This document shows, piece after piece, positions 56,058 through 64,000 of a DNA stretch of 64,000 nucleotides. Origin of the DNA: Trinickia soli (lineage in GTDB: Bacteria > Pseudomonadota > Gammaproteobacteria > Burkholderiales > Burkholderiaceae). The translations under genes were made by a program, and so were the position numbers. Each line of letters opens with the position of its first letter. The first letter of the stretch is position 1. The notes below the pieces were generated by a model. That model ran no database searches. It was not told where the DNA came from and saw only the letters and a program-made list of their open reading frames with translations. The DNA lies in contig NZ_PNYB01000003.1 in NCBI RefSeq assembly GCF_002879855.1, positions 62,001-126,000 of the forward strand, in the 5' to 3' direction.

Positions 56058-56303
56058 ATGCGACACATGAGAACCGATACCGCTCCACGCAGGGCGACCA
56101 ACATCAGCCTGCCCGAGGACGTCTACAAGGACGCGAAGGAGCTCGGGATCAACTTTTCGCAGACGTGCGAACGAGCCCTCCGGCAGGCAGTGCAGGCGGA
56201 GAAAGATCGCCAATGGGCGATCAAACACGCTGACTTTATCCAGGCTTACAACGACATGATCGAGCGCGACGGCCTGCCGCTTGCTCAGTACCGGACGTTC
56301 TGA
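56058..56303 (+). CDS. ccdA: CcdA-type antitoxin
   Basis: 81 aa after GGGAGGAGT. N-terminal ribbon-helix-helix (TNISLPEDVYKDAKELGI) and C-terminal intrinsically flexible CcdB-binding arm (AIKHADFIQAYNDMIERDGL). The stop overlaps the ccdB start by one base (TGATGG). It represses its operon with CcdB and is degraded by Lon in the F-plasmid paradigm. Confidence 0.93.
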   Translation: MRHMRTDTAPRRATNISLPEDVYKDAKELGINFSQTCERALRQAVQAEKDRQWAIKHADFIQAYNDMIERDGLPLAQYRTF

Positions 56304-56617
56304 TGGCCCGTTTCGACGTATTCTCCAACCCCGGTGGGCACGCCGGTACGCCTTATGTGGTCGAGGTTCAAGGAAATCATTTGTCCGGACTGGCAACTCG
56401 CGTGGTCATCCCCCTGCGCAGGTTGGACCGGATCGCCCCGGTACCGCTTCCGCCGGATTTGATCCCCGTGTTCATCATTGAGGGGATTGAGTGCATGCTC
56501 GACACGCCGACGCTCGCAGCAGTTCCAAGGAGCGCGCTGACCAAGCCGGTTAGCTCGCTGGTACATCGGCAAGACGAAATCATATCGGCTCTAGATAGAC
56601 TACTTGGCGGGTGGTGA
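56303..56617 (+). CDS. ccdB: CcdB-type gyrase toxin
   Basis: 104 aa. Starts ARFDVFSNPGGHAGTPYVVE, with VVIPLRRLDRIAP and SSLVHRQDEIISALDRLLGG as in CcdB. In F-plasmid CcdB the last three residues (Trp-Gly-Ile) are needed to poison GyrA; this protein ends Gly-Gly-Trp, so the tail differs and gyrase poisoning cannot be assumed. Chromosomal CcdB homologues vary here. It converges with a LysR gene 18 bases away. Confidence 0.9.
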   Translation: MARFDVFSNPGGHAGTPYVVEVQGNHLSGLATRVVIPLRRLDRIAPVPLPPDLIPVFIIEGIECMLDTPTLAAVPRSALTKPVSSLVHRQDEIISALDRLLGGW

Positions 56618-56635
56618 GCTTTTCAGCTTCGTCCG

Positions 56636-57553
56636 CTAATTCATCGCATCAAACCGCTCCCGAAACAACCTCGCCTCTTCACGAAGCCACCGCGTAAACA
56701 GACGAAGACCGCGCTTGGGGCGCGACGTAGGCATCTCCACGAGGCGATAAGAGAAGCCTGGCAGGCACGGCCCCTCTACGCGACGCAGGCGTCCCGTCCG
56801 CAGTGCCTCGTCGATCAGGACGTTGCTGCACATCAGCGGACCCAGACCACATTCGGCGGCATACAGCGCCAACATTTCCTCGCTGTACCACGACATGCGG
56901 AAGTCGACGCTCCGATCGTGCCCGGCAAGCGCGAGCCATGCGGACCAGTCAGGGCCGTTGAGCGCGCGATTTTCCCATTGGTAGGCAAGCAGCGGATACT
57001 TGCGAAAATCGTCGATCGTCGGAACGCGATCCTCGGGACAAATGCTGCGATCGGCAACGGCGATATAGCAGTCCTCCAGAATCACGCAATCCTGCTGCCC
57101 TGTTTCGACCTTCCCATACCGTATCGCGAGGTCGACATCTTCCGCACGCAGGTCGACCGCTCGCTCCGAACCGTGGATATGCACCACCACATCCGGGTGG
57201 ATCGCGTTGAACCGCGCCAGCCTGGGCATGAGCCAGCGCTCGGCGAACGCCCGCGTGGCCGAGATCCTGATCGAATCCTCGTTGACGTCGGCATGGACGA
57301 TGTCGAACGCCCGGGCGATCTGGTCGAAGCCGTCGCGCAGGATCGGGTAAATCGTTTTGCCGATCGGCGTCAGCGTGACGGCGCGCCCCGTTCTTTCGAA
57401 GAGCTTGTGCCCGAGGCGGTCCTCCAATTGTCGTATCTGATGGCTCACCGCCGTGATCGTCACGGACAATTCGGCCGCAGCCGCGGTAAAGCTCTGATGC
57501 CGGGCAGCAGCCTCGAATGCGCGGACCGAATTGAGCGGTGGCAACTTACGCAT
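56636..57553 (-). CDS. LysR-family regulator (GcvA-like)
   Basis: 305 aa. Starts RKLPPLNSVRAFEAAARHQS as in GcvA; recognition helix TITAVSHQIRQLEDRLGHKL; effector domain with SIRISATRAFAERWLMPRLA and DLAIRYGKVETG. Last gene of the minus-strand set azoR-amidase-DUF1989-LysR and the likely regulator of both arms of the divergent catabolic cluster. Confidence 0.9.
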   Translation of the reverse strand: MRKLPPLNSVRAFEAAARHQSFTAAAAELSVTITAVSHQIRQLEDRLGHKLFERTGRAVTLTPIGKTIYPILRDGFDQIARAFDIVHADVNEDSIRISATRAFAERWLMPRLARFNAIHPDVVVHIHGSERAVDLRAEDVDLAIRYGKVETGQQDCVILEDCYIAVADRSICPEDRVPTIDDFRKYPLLAYQWENRALNGPDWSAWLALAGHDRSVDFRMSWYSEEMLALYAAECGLGPLMCSNVLIDEALRTGRLRRVEGPCLPGFSYRLVEMPTSRPKRGLRLFTRWLREEARLFRERFDAMN

Positions 57554-57671
57554 GGCGAAATACCTTCATCTGGATGGCGGTCGCAGTGAACGGATTCTAC
57601 CGAGCGAACGAGGACATGCTCGCGTGAAGCGTCTCAACGAGTCCGCCAGCACCGCCGCGGGCCGATCGCGT

Positions 57672-58286
57672 TCAGCTTATCGAATAATGCGCGTCCGTCG
57701 GCATCATCCCGTTGACTGCCGTCACATCTTGCGGGCAGGCCGACATCACGACGATCAGATCCATCTCCGCACGCAGCACGACATACTGCCCGGCCTGGCT
57801 GACCGGCGGCAGGAATTCGAGCCGGCCATCCTCGTGCACGGGCACATTCATGAACAAATTCAGGGGACATGGCGTTTCGTTCGACCGGATGCCCAGCCTC
57901 GCAAGTGCGATCGCGAGATTGTCGGTGCAATTGTCGTGATGCCCGGCGACCTGCAATTGCTGATAGCGATGTTTGTCGCAGGCGGCGATCAGGGTGTCGT
58001 GGATGCCTGGCGTCGTGTCTTCGATCAGCGTCAGGATGGGGCGTCGACGATTCGTCAGCAGCGTATCGCCGACCTTTGGCGAGAGCTTCAACATCGACGC
58101 ACGGCTGTGCTCCATCGACATCGATTCGTCGATGTCTTCCTGATTGAATGCCCATGTGTCGACCACCTGATGACCATACGTGTTGACGACTTTGAGCGCC
58201 ATACCCTTGGCAAGTCTGACCGCTACGCCGCTACGGGCGGGAATGGTGGTCAATTTGCCGTCGGGCAGTGAGATTGTCGGGTTCAT
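57672..58286 (-). CDS. DUF1989 (urea carboxylase-associated family) protein
   Basis: 204 aa. DUF1989 pattern: IPARSGVAVRLAKGMALKVV, NTYGHQVVDTWAFN, SMEHSRASMLKLSPKVGDTL, then NETPCPLNLFMNVPVHEDGR and a C-terminal MSACPQDVTAVNG. Members sit beside urea carboxylase and amidohydrolase genes and are predicted aminomethyltransferase-like or small-molecule binding proteins of unproven reaction. Spaced 30 bases from the amidase gene. Confidence 0.88.
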   Translation of the reverse strand: MNPTISLPDGKLTTIPARSGVAVRLAKGMALKVVNTYGHQVVDTWAFNQEDIDESMSMEHSRASMLKLSPKVGDTLLTNRRRPILTLIEDTTPGIHDTLIAACDKHRYQQLQVAGHHDNCTDNLAIALARLGIRSNETPCPLNLFMNVPVHEDGRLEFLPPVSQAGQYVVLRAEMDLIVVMSACPQDVTAVNGMMPTDAHYSIS

Positions 58287-58316
58287 GATCTGTATACCTT
58301 CAGATTTTCATTGGAC

Positions 58317-59681
58317 TTATCGAGCCTGCAGTGCCGACTCGACCGCGAGACACGCGCGCAATAGGCGATCGTCGTGCCCTCTCGGTGCGCAGATGAGCAG
58401 CGACGTAGGCAGCCCCTGCTCATCGACGCCGGATGGCATGGCGACGCCAGGCATATCGAGCAGACTACCCGGCATGGTGAGCGCCAGCGTCGCCAGGTTG
58501 CTTGTGGCAAACCAATCGTCGTCGTCCTCGAGCGCGGCCAGCAACGGGGCGACGTGCTTGACCGTCGGCGTAATCAGCAAAGCGCCGTCCAGTTCGTGCA
58601 GCATGCTCAGCATCAACTCGGCCCGCAGCGCTCGGATGCGTGCTTGCGCTTGCCGATCCAACGCTTTCGCCGCCACCAACCGGTTGCGGATGCGGCGATC
58701 GACCTGCCCGCCTCGTTCGCCTTCGACGACGGGCCGAAGCAGGCGCCAGGCTTCGATCGCACCGAGCCATCCATGAGCTTCGATTGATTCGCGCGTACGC
58801 ATGAGCGTGCGGACGGGACGCACTTCTACGCTCGCCCCGCATTGGCGCAAACGAGCCGCGGCCTGTCGCAGATTCGCCGCGACAGCTGCTTCCAAAGCTG
58901 CATCGGCGAACACCGGCGAATCGACGATAAACCGAAGCTGCGCAAGTGGCGTCGGACTTGCCGGGCGATCCATGCGCCCGCGCATTGCGCCGTCGAGCAG
59001 CACACAATCTTCAACGGTACGGGCGAGCGGCCCGAGACTGTCCAGCGTAACGGCCAGCGGGAGTACGCCATGCATGTCATAACGCCCCGTCGACGCGCGA
59101 AAGCCGACCAATCCGTTGAACGCGGCCGGCACGCGGATCGACCCGGCCGTGTCGGTACCGATTGCGGCCGTCACGATGCCGCGCTGCACGGCGATTGCCG
59201 ATCCGGAAGACGATCCACCCGGCACGCGCGGTGCGTTCGCATGAAAGTCCGCAGTCGGCGTGCCGAAGTGTGGGTTGAGCCCGAGACCGGAATACGCAAA
59301 CTCGCTCAAGTTGGTCTTACCCACCGGGATCATCCCCATCGCCCGCATCGCAGCGATCACTGCGGCATCGCGGGTCGCGGGTGGCGAGTCAATTCGTGTG
59401 GTCGAACCAGCCGTCGTACGCATGCCCGCGACATCGATCATGTCTTTGACGGCGAAGGGGATGCCGTCGAGTGGGCTGAGCGGCGCACCGAATCTGCGCC
59501 GCTGTGCCGATTGCCCGGCAGCGTCGAGCGCCGAATCGTCGAGCGAAATGAAGACGCCTCGCGCCTCGCGCGATTTGCCTATTGCGATGCTGACCAGTTC
59601 GACCGCATCGAGGCTTCCCTCGCGTAGCTTCGACGCGGTCTGGACCATCGTCAAATGCGGCTGCATGGATGCTCGATCCAT
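58317..59681 (-). CDS. Amidase (amidase-signature family)
   Basis: 454 aa. Ser-cisSer-Lys triad visible: Lys79 (GIPFAVKDMID), cis-Ser in PGGSSSGSAIAVQ (about 157-159) and Ser181 in GTDTAGSIRVPAAFNGLVGF. No GatA-type glutamine or extra domains, so a catabolic amidase. In context it probably hydrolyses an amide released from the compound imported by the neighbouring permease. Ten bases separate it from azoR. Confidence 0.92.
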   Translation of the reverse strand: MDRASMQPHLTMVQTASKLREGSLDAVELVSIAIGKSREARGVFISLDDSALDAAGQSAQRRRFGAPLSPLDGIPFAVKDMIDVAGMRTTAGSTTRIDSPPATRDAAVIAAMRAMGMIPVGKTNLSEFAYSGLGLNPHFGTPTADFHANAPRVPGGSSSGSAIAVQRGIVTAAIGTDTAGSIRVPAAFNGLVGFRASTGRYDMHGVLPLAVTLDSLGPLARTVEDCVLLDGAMRGRMDRPASPTPLAQLRFIVDSPVFADAALEAAVAANLRQAAARLRQCGASVEVRPVRTLMRTRESIEAHGWLGAIEAWRLLRPVVEGERGGQVDRRIRNRLVAAKALDRQAQARIRALRAELMLSMLHELDGALLITPTVKHVAPLLAALEDDDDWFATSNLATLALTMPGSLLDMPGVAMPSGVDEQGLPTSLLICAPRGHDDRLLRACLAVESALQAR

Positions 59682-59690
59682 ATCGGGCTG

Positions 59691-60338
59691 CTAGCGAACG
59701 CCGGCCAACTGACGGACCAGAACCGGCACCGCGGCAAACGCATCGGCCACCGAAGCATCATGCCGGGCATCGCCGAATTCCTGGTAGCTGATGCTGATAG
59801 CGTGACTTTCTTCAACGCCCAGATAGTGCGCACAGGTCAGGATGTGCGTTTCAAGGTGATTCATTTTTTCGCGGACGCCGCCGGGCCCGAATCCGAATTC
59901 GCCATGTGAGCTCAGAATGACGAGCTTCTTGCCGCGCATGACGGGTTCCAATGGGAAGTCGCCCCGCGCCAGATCGAACGTGAACGTCTTGCCGATGCGA
60001 ATCACCTTGTCGAACCACGACTTCAGCGCCGCCGGCATGCCGTAGTTGTACATGGGCGTACCGATCACGATCAGATCCGCGCGGTCGATCTCATCGATCA
60101 GTTCGTCGGACAGACGCAACAGCTCGCGTTGCTCCGGCGTCAGCTGCGCTTCGGGCGTAAACACTGCAGCGATCCACTCTTCCGTGATGATCGGCGGCGG
60201 GTTGGCCCCGACGTCCCGCGTAATGATTTGCGCTGCGGGCTCGATTTGCGTCCAGGCGTCGATGAAGGAGCCGGATAGCTTACGACTAAGCGATCGTCCG
60301 TTGCGCGCGCTCGCGTTGATGTGAAGTAGCGTAGTCAT
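59691..60338 (-). CDS. azoR: FMN-dependent NADH-azoreductase (AzoR-like)
   Basis: 215 aa. Flavodoxin-like quinone reductase fold: LLHINASARNGRSLSRKLS, the FMN motif PMYNYGMPAALKSWFDKVIR, and LSSHGEFGFGPGG. AzoR enzymes reduce quinones and azo dyes. Here it heads a minus-strand catabolic set, so it may reduce a pathway intermediate or guard against redox stress. Divergent from the permease gene. Confidence 0.9.
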   Translation of the reverse strand: MTTLLHINASARNGRSLSRKLSGSFIDAWTQIEPAAQIITRDVGANPPPIITEEWIAAVFTPEAQLTPEQRELLRLSDELIDEIDRADLIVIGTPMYNYGMPAALKSWFDKVIRIGKTFTFDLARGDFPLEPVMRGKKLVILSSHGEFGFGPGGVREKMNHLETHILTCAHYLGVEESHAISISYQEFGDARHDASVADAFAAVPVLVRQLAGVR

Positions 60339-60481
60339 GACGTGTGTGTTCCGTTATTGGCGAAGAGTGAAAAACCCGGAACACCGATTTAGACATAACG
60401 CCGACGTTCGCGCGATTGACGATTCCTTTGCACGTGTTGAACAAAACTCAAGTCTCACGGCGTACGCCACCCGTTGCATTT

Positions 60482-60501
60482 TTCTCAACGACGGTTGAGA
60501 A
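60482..60501. promoter_or_regulatory. Candidate operator between azoR and the permease gene
   Basis: Perfect dyad TTCTCAAC-GACG-GTTGAGAA (arms 60482-60489, 60494-60501) in the 246-base divergent gap. A good site for the GcvA-like LysR protein of this cluster; inferred from symmetry and position. Confidence 0.6.
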
Positions 60502-60584
60502 CTCTTCGATTTCGCCGTTTATTTGTCTCCGTTCAAATGCCCACTCAACCCACCAGAGTCACGAGATTTCATGAGGAGACATTC

Positions 60585-62066
60585 GTGCCAGACGACAAAA
60601 GAGCGGACAAAAGAGCGAATCAGACAGCGGAGCACACAGCGCGAGCGAATGCGAACGCTGACGCCGCATACGATATCCATGGCATCGAGCCCGTGCCCGA
60701 TCAAAGCCGGACCTCGGGACAGCTCGATCAGTTTTGGATCTGGGCCGGTGCAAACGTTGCGCCGATCAACTGGGTGCTCGGCGCCATCGGCATCCAATCG
60801 GGCTTGAGCCTTCTCGAGACGCTCGCAGTCATTGTCATCGGCAATGTGTTTGGATGCGCGTTGTTCGGCGCCATGTCCGTGATCGGACATCGATCGGGCG
60901 TACCGCAAATGGTGCTGTCGCGGCTCGCTTTCGGTCGGCGAGGCGCATGGCTCCCCACGCTCATGCAAGTGTTGATGCCGATGGGCTGGGTTGCGATCAA
61001 CACGTGGATCGTGCTCGACCTCGCGGTTGCCGCGCTCGATCGAATGGGTTTGCGCGGCGGGATCGAACTCAAGTACGCGATTGCATTCGCGGTCATGGTG
61101 ATCCAGGTCGGGATCGCAACCTGGGGCTTTCAGGCGATTCGACGTTTTGAGCGGTACACGATGCCGGTCGTCCTTGCGATCATGCTTGTCATGACCGTCC
61201 TTGCCTTCGTACATGTCGATATTCGCTGGGCCGTCTCAACGGCTCATGGTGTCGGCAAGCTTTCGGCAATGAGCCAGCTCATGACCGCGATCGGCATCGG
61301 CTGGGGCATTTCATGGCTCGTCTACGCGTCGGATTACACGCGCTTCACCCAACCGCACCTGGACAGCGGGCAGGTATTTCGCGCGACCTCGCTCGGTATG
61401 TTCGTGCCGACCGTCTGGCTCGCTTTTCTGGGAGCGGCGATTGCGTCGGCCGGCGGCGGCGCCGACCCCGCGCAACTGATCATTGCCGTGTTCGGTGCAA
61501 TGGCGTTGCCCGTCTTGCTCGTACTGCTTCACGGTCCCGTCGCGACCAATATCGTCGTCATCTATTCGGCCGCACTCGCCACGCTATCGCTCGATCTGCG
61601 AATCGCGCGCCGGGTCGTGTCCCTCGTTTCCGGCGTCGTCGGCCTCGGCGTTCTCTATCTGTTTCTTCATTCGGGTGCGTTTGCCAATACGTTTGAAGAC
61701 GTGATGGTCTTCTTTGTCGTTTGGATCGCGCCATGGGCCGGCATCGTGCTCGTCGATTTCTATGTCCTTCGGCGCGGCCGAATCGATGTCGGCGCGCTCT
61801 ACCGGCATCACTCCGTCAGCGAATGTGGAGACGTCAACGTGTCCGGCATCGCGGCCCTTGCACTGGGTGTGCTCGCGGCCTGGCTCTTTCAGGTCAGCAA
61901 TATCAAGGCGCTCCAGGGGCCGATCGCCATGGCGCTGGGCGGCATCGATCTCTCGTGGCTTGCCGGGCTCGGCGTAGGCGGAGGGAGCTACTACCTCCTT
62001 CATCTTGCGCGGCGCGGCACCCGCTCCGAGCAAGCATCACTCGCGAACGGCAGGAGTTCGACATGA
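60585..62066 (+). CDS. NCS1/cytosine-permease-type transporter
   Basis: 493 aa from GTG 60585, chosen for the GAGGAG 7 bases upstream; ATG 60537 is an alternative. Twelve membrane helices: ANVAPINWVLGAIGIQSGLS, VPQMVLSRLAFGRRGAWLPT, GISWLVYASDYTRFTQP and YVLRRGRIDV match the CodB/PurR-type NCS1 family that carries nucleobases, hydantoins and allantoin. Its stop overlaps the creatininase start (ATGA), so the solute is probably creatinine or a related cyclic ureide. Confidence 0.88.
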   Translation: MPDDKRADKRANQTAEHTARANANADAAYDIHGIEPVPDQSRTSGQLDQFWIWAGANVAPINWVLGAIGIQSGLSLLETLAVIVIGNVFGCALFGAMSVIGHRSGVPQMVLSRLAFGRRGAWLPTLMQVLMPMGWVAINTWIVLDLAVAALDRMGLRGGIELKYAIAFAVMVIQVGIATWGFQAIRRFERYTMPVVLAIMLVMTVLAFVHVDIRWAVSTAHGVGKLSAMSQLMTAIGIGWGISWLVYASDYTRFTQPHLDSGQVFRATSLGMFVPTVWLAFLGAAIASAGGGADPAQLIIAVFGAMALPVLLVLLHGPVATNIVVIYSAALATLSLDLRIARRVVSLVSGVVGLGVLYLFLHSGAFANTFEDVMVFFVVWIAPWAGIVLVDFYVLRRGRIDVGALYRHHSVSECGDVNVSGIAALALGVLAAWLFQVSNIKALQGPIAMALGGIDLSWLAGLGVGGGSYYLLHLARRGTRSEQASLANGRSST

Positions 62067-62896
62067 ACAGCGTGCGCATGGACAACATCAGTTGGGTCGA
62101 ATACAAGCAGCGGGTCGATGCGGGATCGGTCGTCTTCCTGCCGTGCGGCGCGACGGAACAACATGGACCGCATCTCCCGCTCGGCACCGATGCCTTGCTG
62201 GCGAGCGCGATCAGCGAGGATGTCGCGCGGCTGGTAGGCGGTCTCGTCGCGCCCGCCATTTCCTATGGCTATAAATCTCAGCCCAGGAGCGGCGGCGGTC
62301 AACACTTTTGCGGCACCACGAGCGTGGACGGCGCGACGCTGAGCGCAATGGTCCGCGACGCCGTCCGGGAATTTCACCGACACGGTGTCAAGCGGCTCGT
62401 CGTTGTCGTCGGGCACTTTGAAAACCAGTGGTTCGTCACCGAGGGGATCGATCTGGCGATGCGCGACATCGGCGAGCGCAATACGATCGAAGTCATGCGT
62501 GTCGAGCATTGGGAATTCTGTCGCAGAGAAACGCTCGATGTTATTTTTCCCGACGGGTTTCCGGGCATCGCGCTCGAACATGCGGCCGTGATCGAGACGT
62601 CGATGATGCTTCACTACTACCCTCAATGGGTTTCGCTCGACCGCATTCCAAGTCATGGCCCGGCCGACTTCCCGCCCTACGATATGTTCCCAGCCCGCAA
62701 GGAATGGGTCCCGGCGAGCGGCGTGCTGTCGTCGGCGAAGGAATCGAGCAGCGAAAAAGGGCGTCTGCTCGTCAGAGATATCGTTGACTCGATGGCGACC
62801 GCTGTGTGTGACGAATTCGACTTGGCGGCGCGCCCGTCTCCTCACGACGACGAGTCGGGCGCACTACCTTTCAACGGCGCTGCTTCGTCAGCGTGA
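62063..62896 (+). CDS. Creatininase (creatinine amidohydrolase) or close relative
   Basis: 277 aa. Opens creatinine to creatine in characterised relatives. All five metal ligands of Pseudomonas creatininase are kept with constant offset: Glu32, His34, Asp43 (ATEQHGPHLPLGTD), His118 and Glu120 (VVVGHFENQW). YGYKSQPRSGGGQHFCGTTS also matches. The loop carrying Trp174 in Pseudomonas creatininase reads GFPGIALEH, without the Trp, so a related cyclic amide is possible. No creatinase gene lies nearby in the window. Overlaps the permease gene by four bases. Confidence 0.87.
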   Translation: MNSVRMDNISWVEYKQRVDAGSVVFLPCGATEQHGPHLPLGTDALLASAISEDVARLVGGLVAPAISYGYKSQPRSGGGQHFCGTTSVDGATLSAMVRDAVREFHRHGVKRLVVVVGHFENQWFVTEGIDLAMRDIGERNTIEVMRVEHWEFCRRETLDVIFPDGFPGIALEHAAVIETSMMLHYYPQWVSLDRIPSHGPADFPPYDMFPARKEWVPASGVLSSAKESSSEKGRLLVRDIVDSMATAVCDEFDLAARPSPHDDESGALPFNGAASSA

Positions 62897-64000
62897 CAGT
62901 CTCGAACAACTCGTAGTCGCCCGTCGGCGCCCGATCCGCGCCCGGCGCGTGATAGTAGTTCATCGTGATCGTCGACTTGCCGCCGTGTTCGCCCGGATCG
63001 ACATCGAACACGGCGATACCGTATCCCGTGCCCGTATCGCGCTGCGCGGACCACACTGCGTCTTCCACGGCATCTGCCGGCGCGCGCACGAACACGCCCT
63101 CCGTTGCACCCGGCCTCGGCCGATTGGGCTTCGTAAACACCTTCGCTTGCGGATTGCCGGTGCCCGCATCGACGCCATACACGTCGAGCGGAGCGCTCGT
63201 ACCGCCGCCGCCGAGGATCAGGTGAATCGTGCCGCGGCTCATGTCGAACGTATTGGCGCCGAGCTGCGCGTGACGAACCGGCCGTGGCGTCAGCGTATCG
63301 ACGCGTTCGCCGGTTGTGACGTCCGTGCCCAAATGCCGGAAGCAACCGCACACCGGGTAGCTGCGTTCGTAGTCGTGATCGTGGCCGCACAGCACGAGAT
63401 CGACGCCGTAGCGCTCGAACAGCGGCAACCATTCTTCGCGTAGCGCCTTGTCGGATCCATTGCCCGTCTTCGACGAACTCAGCGCGTCCTGATGCATTTG
63501 CACGACGATCCAGTCGATGCCGCGGTCGTCCGCCGCGCGGCGCAAGGTTTTCTCGAGCCAACGCGTCTGTTCGCCGTTGCTGTAGCCTCGCACGTAGAGC
63601 GAAGTGCCGGGCTGGATCGGCGCGTTGCCGGTGCTCTGCGCCGGCACGAGCGGCGCCGGCCCCGCGACGAATGCAGCGGCGTCCTGGTAGACGATGTCGT
63701 CGGCATCGAGCGAAATGAACAATACCGAGCTGACCTGGAACGCGTACCAACGCCCCGGGAACCGCGTACCGTTCTCGGGCAGCGTGTAGCGCGTCAAATA
63801 GGAATCGAGGCCCTGGGCGCCGTTGTAGAACTCGAGTTCGTGATTGCCGGGGCATGGCATCCACGGGCGGTTCGCCGCCGATGTCTGGTTGTTGTTGCCG
63901 AAGTCGCGCCAGACGTCGGGTTGATGAGTCGGATTCAGATTCGCGTAACAAAGATCGCCGTTCAGTAAATGAAACAACGGCTGGAAGCGCTCGACGGCTT
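62871..64000 (-). CDS. Purple-acid-phosphatase-like metallophosphoesterase (N-terminus outside window)
   Basis: The frame is open to the right window edge, so the start lies beyond 64000; 375 codons are visible. Metal motifs of the calcineurin-like fold are in order: GDLCYANL, PGNHELEF, QMHQD, and CGHDHDYERSYPV. The beginning of the visible part (AVERFQPLFHLLNGDLCYAN) and the insertion LHLILGGGGTSAPLDVYG-type segment match the fibronectin-III/PAP proteins of Burkholderia. Likely exported phosphatase or phosphodiesterase. Its end overlaps the creatininase gene, tail to tail, by 26 bases. Confidence 0.88.
   Translation of the reverse strand, partial: AVERFQPLFHLLNGDLCYANLNPTHQPDVWRDFGNNNQTSAANRPWMPCPGNHELEFYNGAQGLDSYLTRYTLPENGTRFPGRWYAFQVSSVLFISLDADDIVYQDAAAFVAGPAPLVPAQSTGNAPIQPGTSLYVRGYSNGEQTRWLEKTLRRAADDRGIDWIVVQMHQDALSSSKTGNGSDKALREEWLPLFERYGVDLVLCGHDHDYERSYPVCGCFRHLGTDVTTGERVDTLTPRPVRHAQLGANTFDMSRGTIHLILGGGGTSAPLDVYGVDAGTGNPQAKVFTKPNRPRPGATEGVFVRAPADAVEDAVWSAQRDTGTGYGIAVFDVDPGEHGGKSTITMNYYHAPGADRAPTGDYELFETVTLTKQRR

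Overview
The window is GC-rich proteobacterial DNA. Its gene content points to Burkholderia sensu lato (Burkholderia, Paraburkholderia, Trinickia and relatives): a glucokinase-HexR fusion, a Burkholderia-type trimeric porin, the serS-rarA-lolA-ftsK block diverging from trxB, the minCDE order, and hemL-ribD-ribE. I cannot name a species from sequence alone.

Layout. 1-6 kb: end of a ClC chloride channel gene, a YXWXGXW-repeat secreted protein, the minC-minD-minE division-site operon, a GNAT acetyltransferase, CorA, a small unknown protein and a lipoprotein. 6.2-16.6 kb: metabolic accessory block with two VOC proteins, a MOSC-domain gene relic, methylmalonate-semialdehyde dehydrogenase, a cytochrome b561-like protein coupled to a nitronate monooxygenase-like enzyme, a creatininase-superfamily amidohydrolase, an MFS transporter and three LysR regulators. 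16.6-20.5 kb: a decayed, plasmid-like islet on the 3' side of tRNA-Ser(CGA). It has a KfrA-type regulator with a repeat-rich operator region, a serine resolvase killed by a one-base deletion, and two other frameshifted small genes. 20.5-29.5 kb: housekeeping block (tRNA-Ser, serS, rarA, lolA, ftsK, divergent trxB, an Smr protein and a UPF0126/TRIC-like channel). 29.5-39.2 kb: five minus-strand genes made of circularly permuted ATP-grasp, alpha-E and transglutaminase domains, arranged as two sets. This is the best candidate for a biochemically undescribed pathway, probably peptide or amide-bond synthesis. 39.7-48.8 kb: a sugar ABC importer divergent from zwf-pgl-glk/hexR, with a HexR-type palindrome lying across the zwf promoter; together these form a glucose uptake and Entner-Doudoroff entry module. 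49.3-53.8 kb: porin, hemL, ribD, ribE.

53.8-56.6 kb: an islet inserted directly after ribE. It holds a DUF6933 gene, a TacA/TacT toxin-antitoxin pair, a decayed copy of the ribE 3' end, a relic of a TOTE-system primase gene and a CcdA/CcdB pair. 56.6-62.9 kb: a LysR-regulated, divergently arranged catabolic cluster (NCS1 permease and creatininase one way; azoreductase, amidase, DUF1989 protein and LysR the other), which looks like a route for taking up and opening a cyclic amide. The window ends inside a purple-acid-phosphatase-like metallophosphoesterase gene.

Regulatory dyads lie in four LysR-associated intergenic regions and upstream of zwf, kfrA and tacA. Good intrinsic terminators follow the 99-aa gene near 17.0 kb, trxB, glk/hexR and the porin gene. 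No CRISPR array, rRNA or complete insertion sequence was seen.
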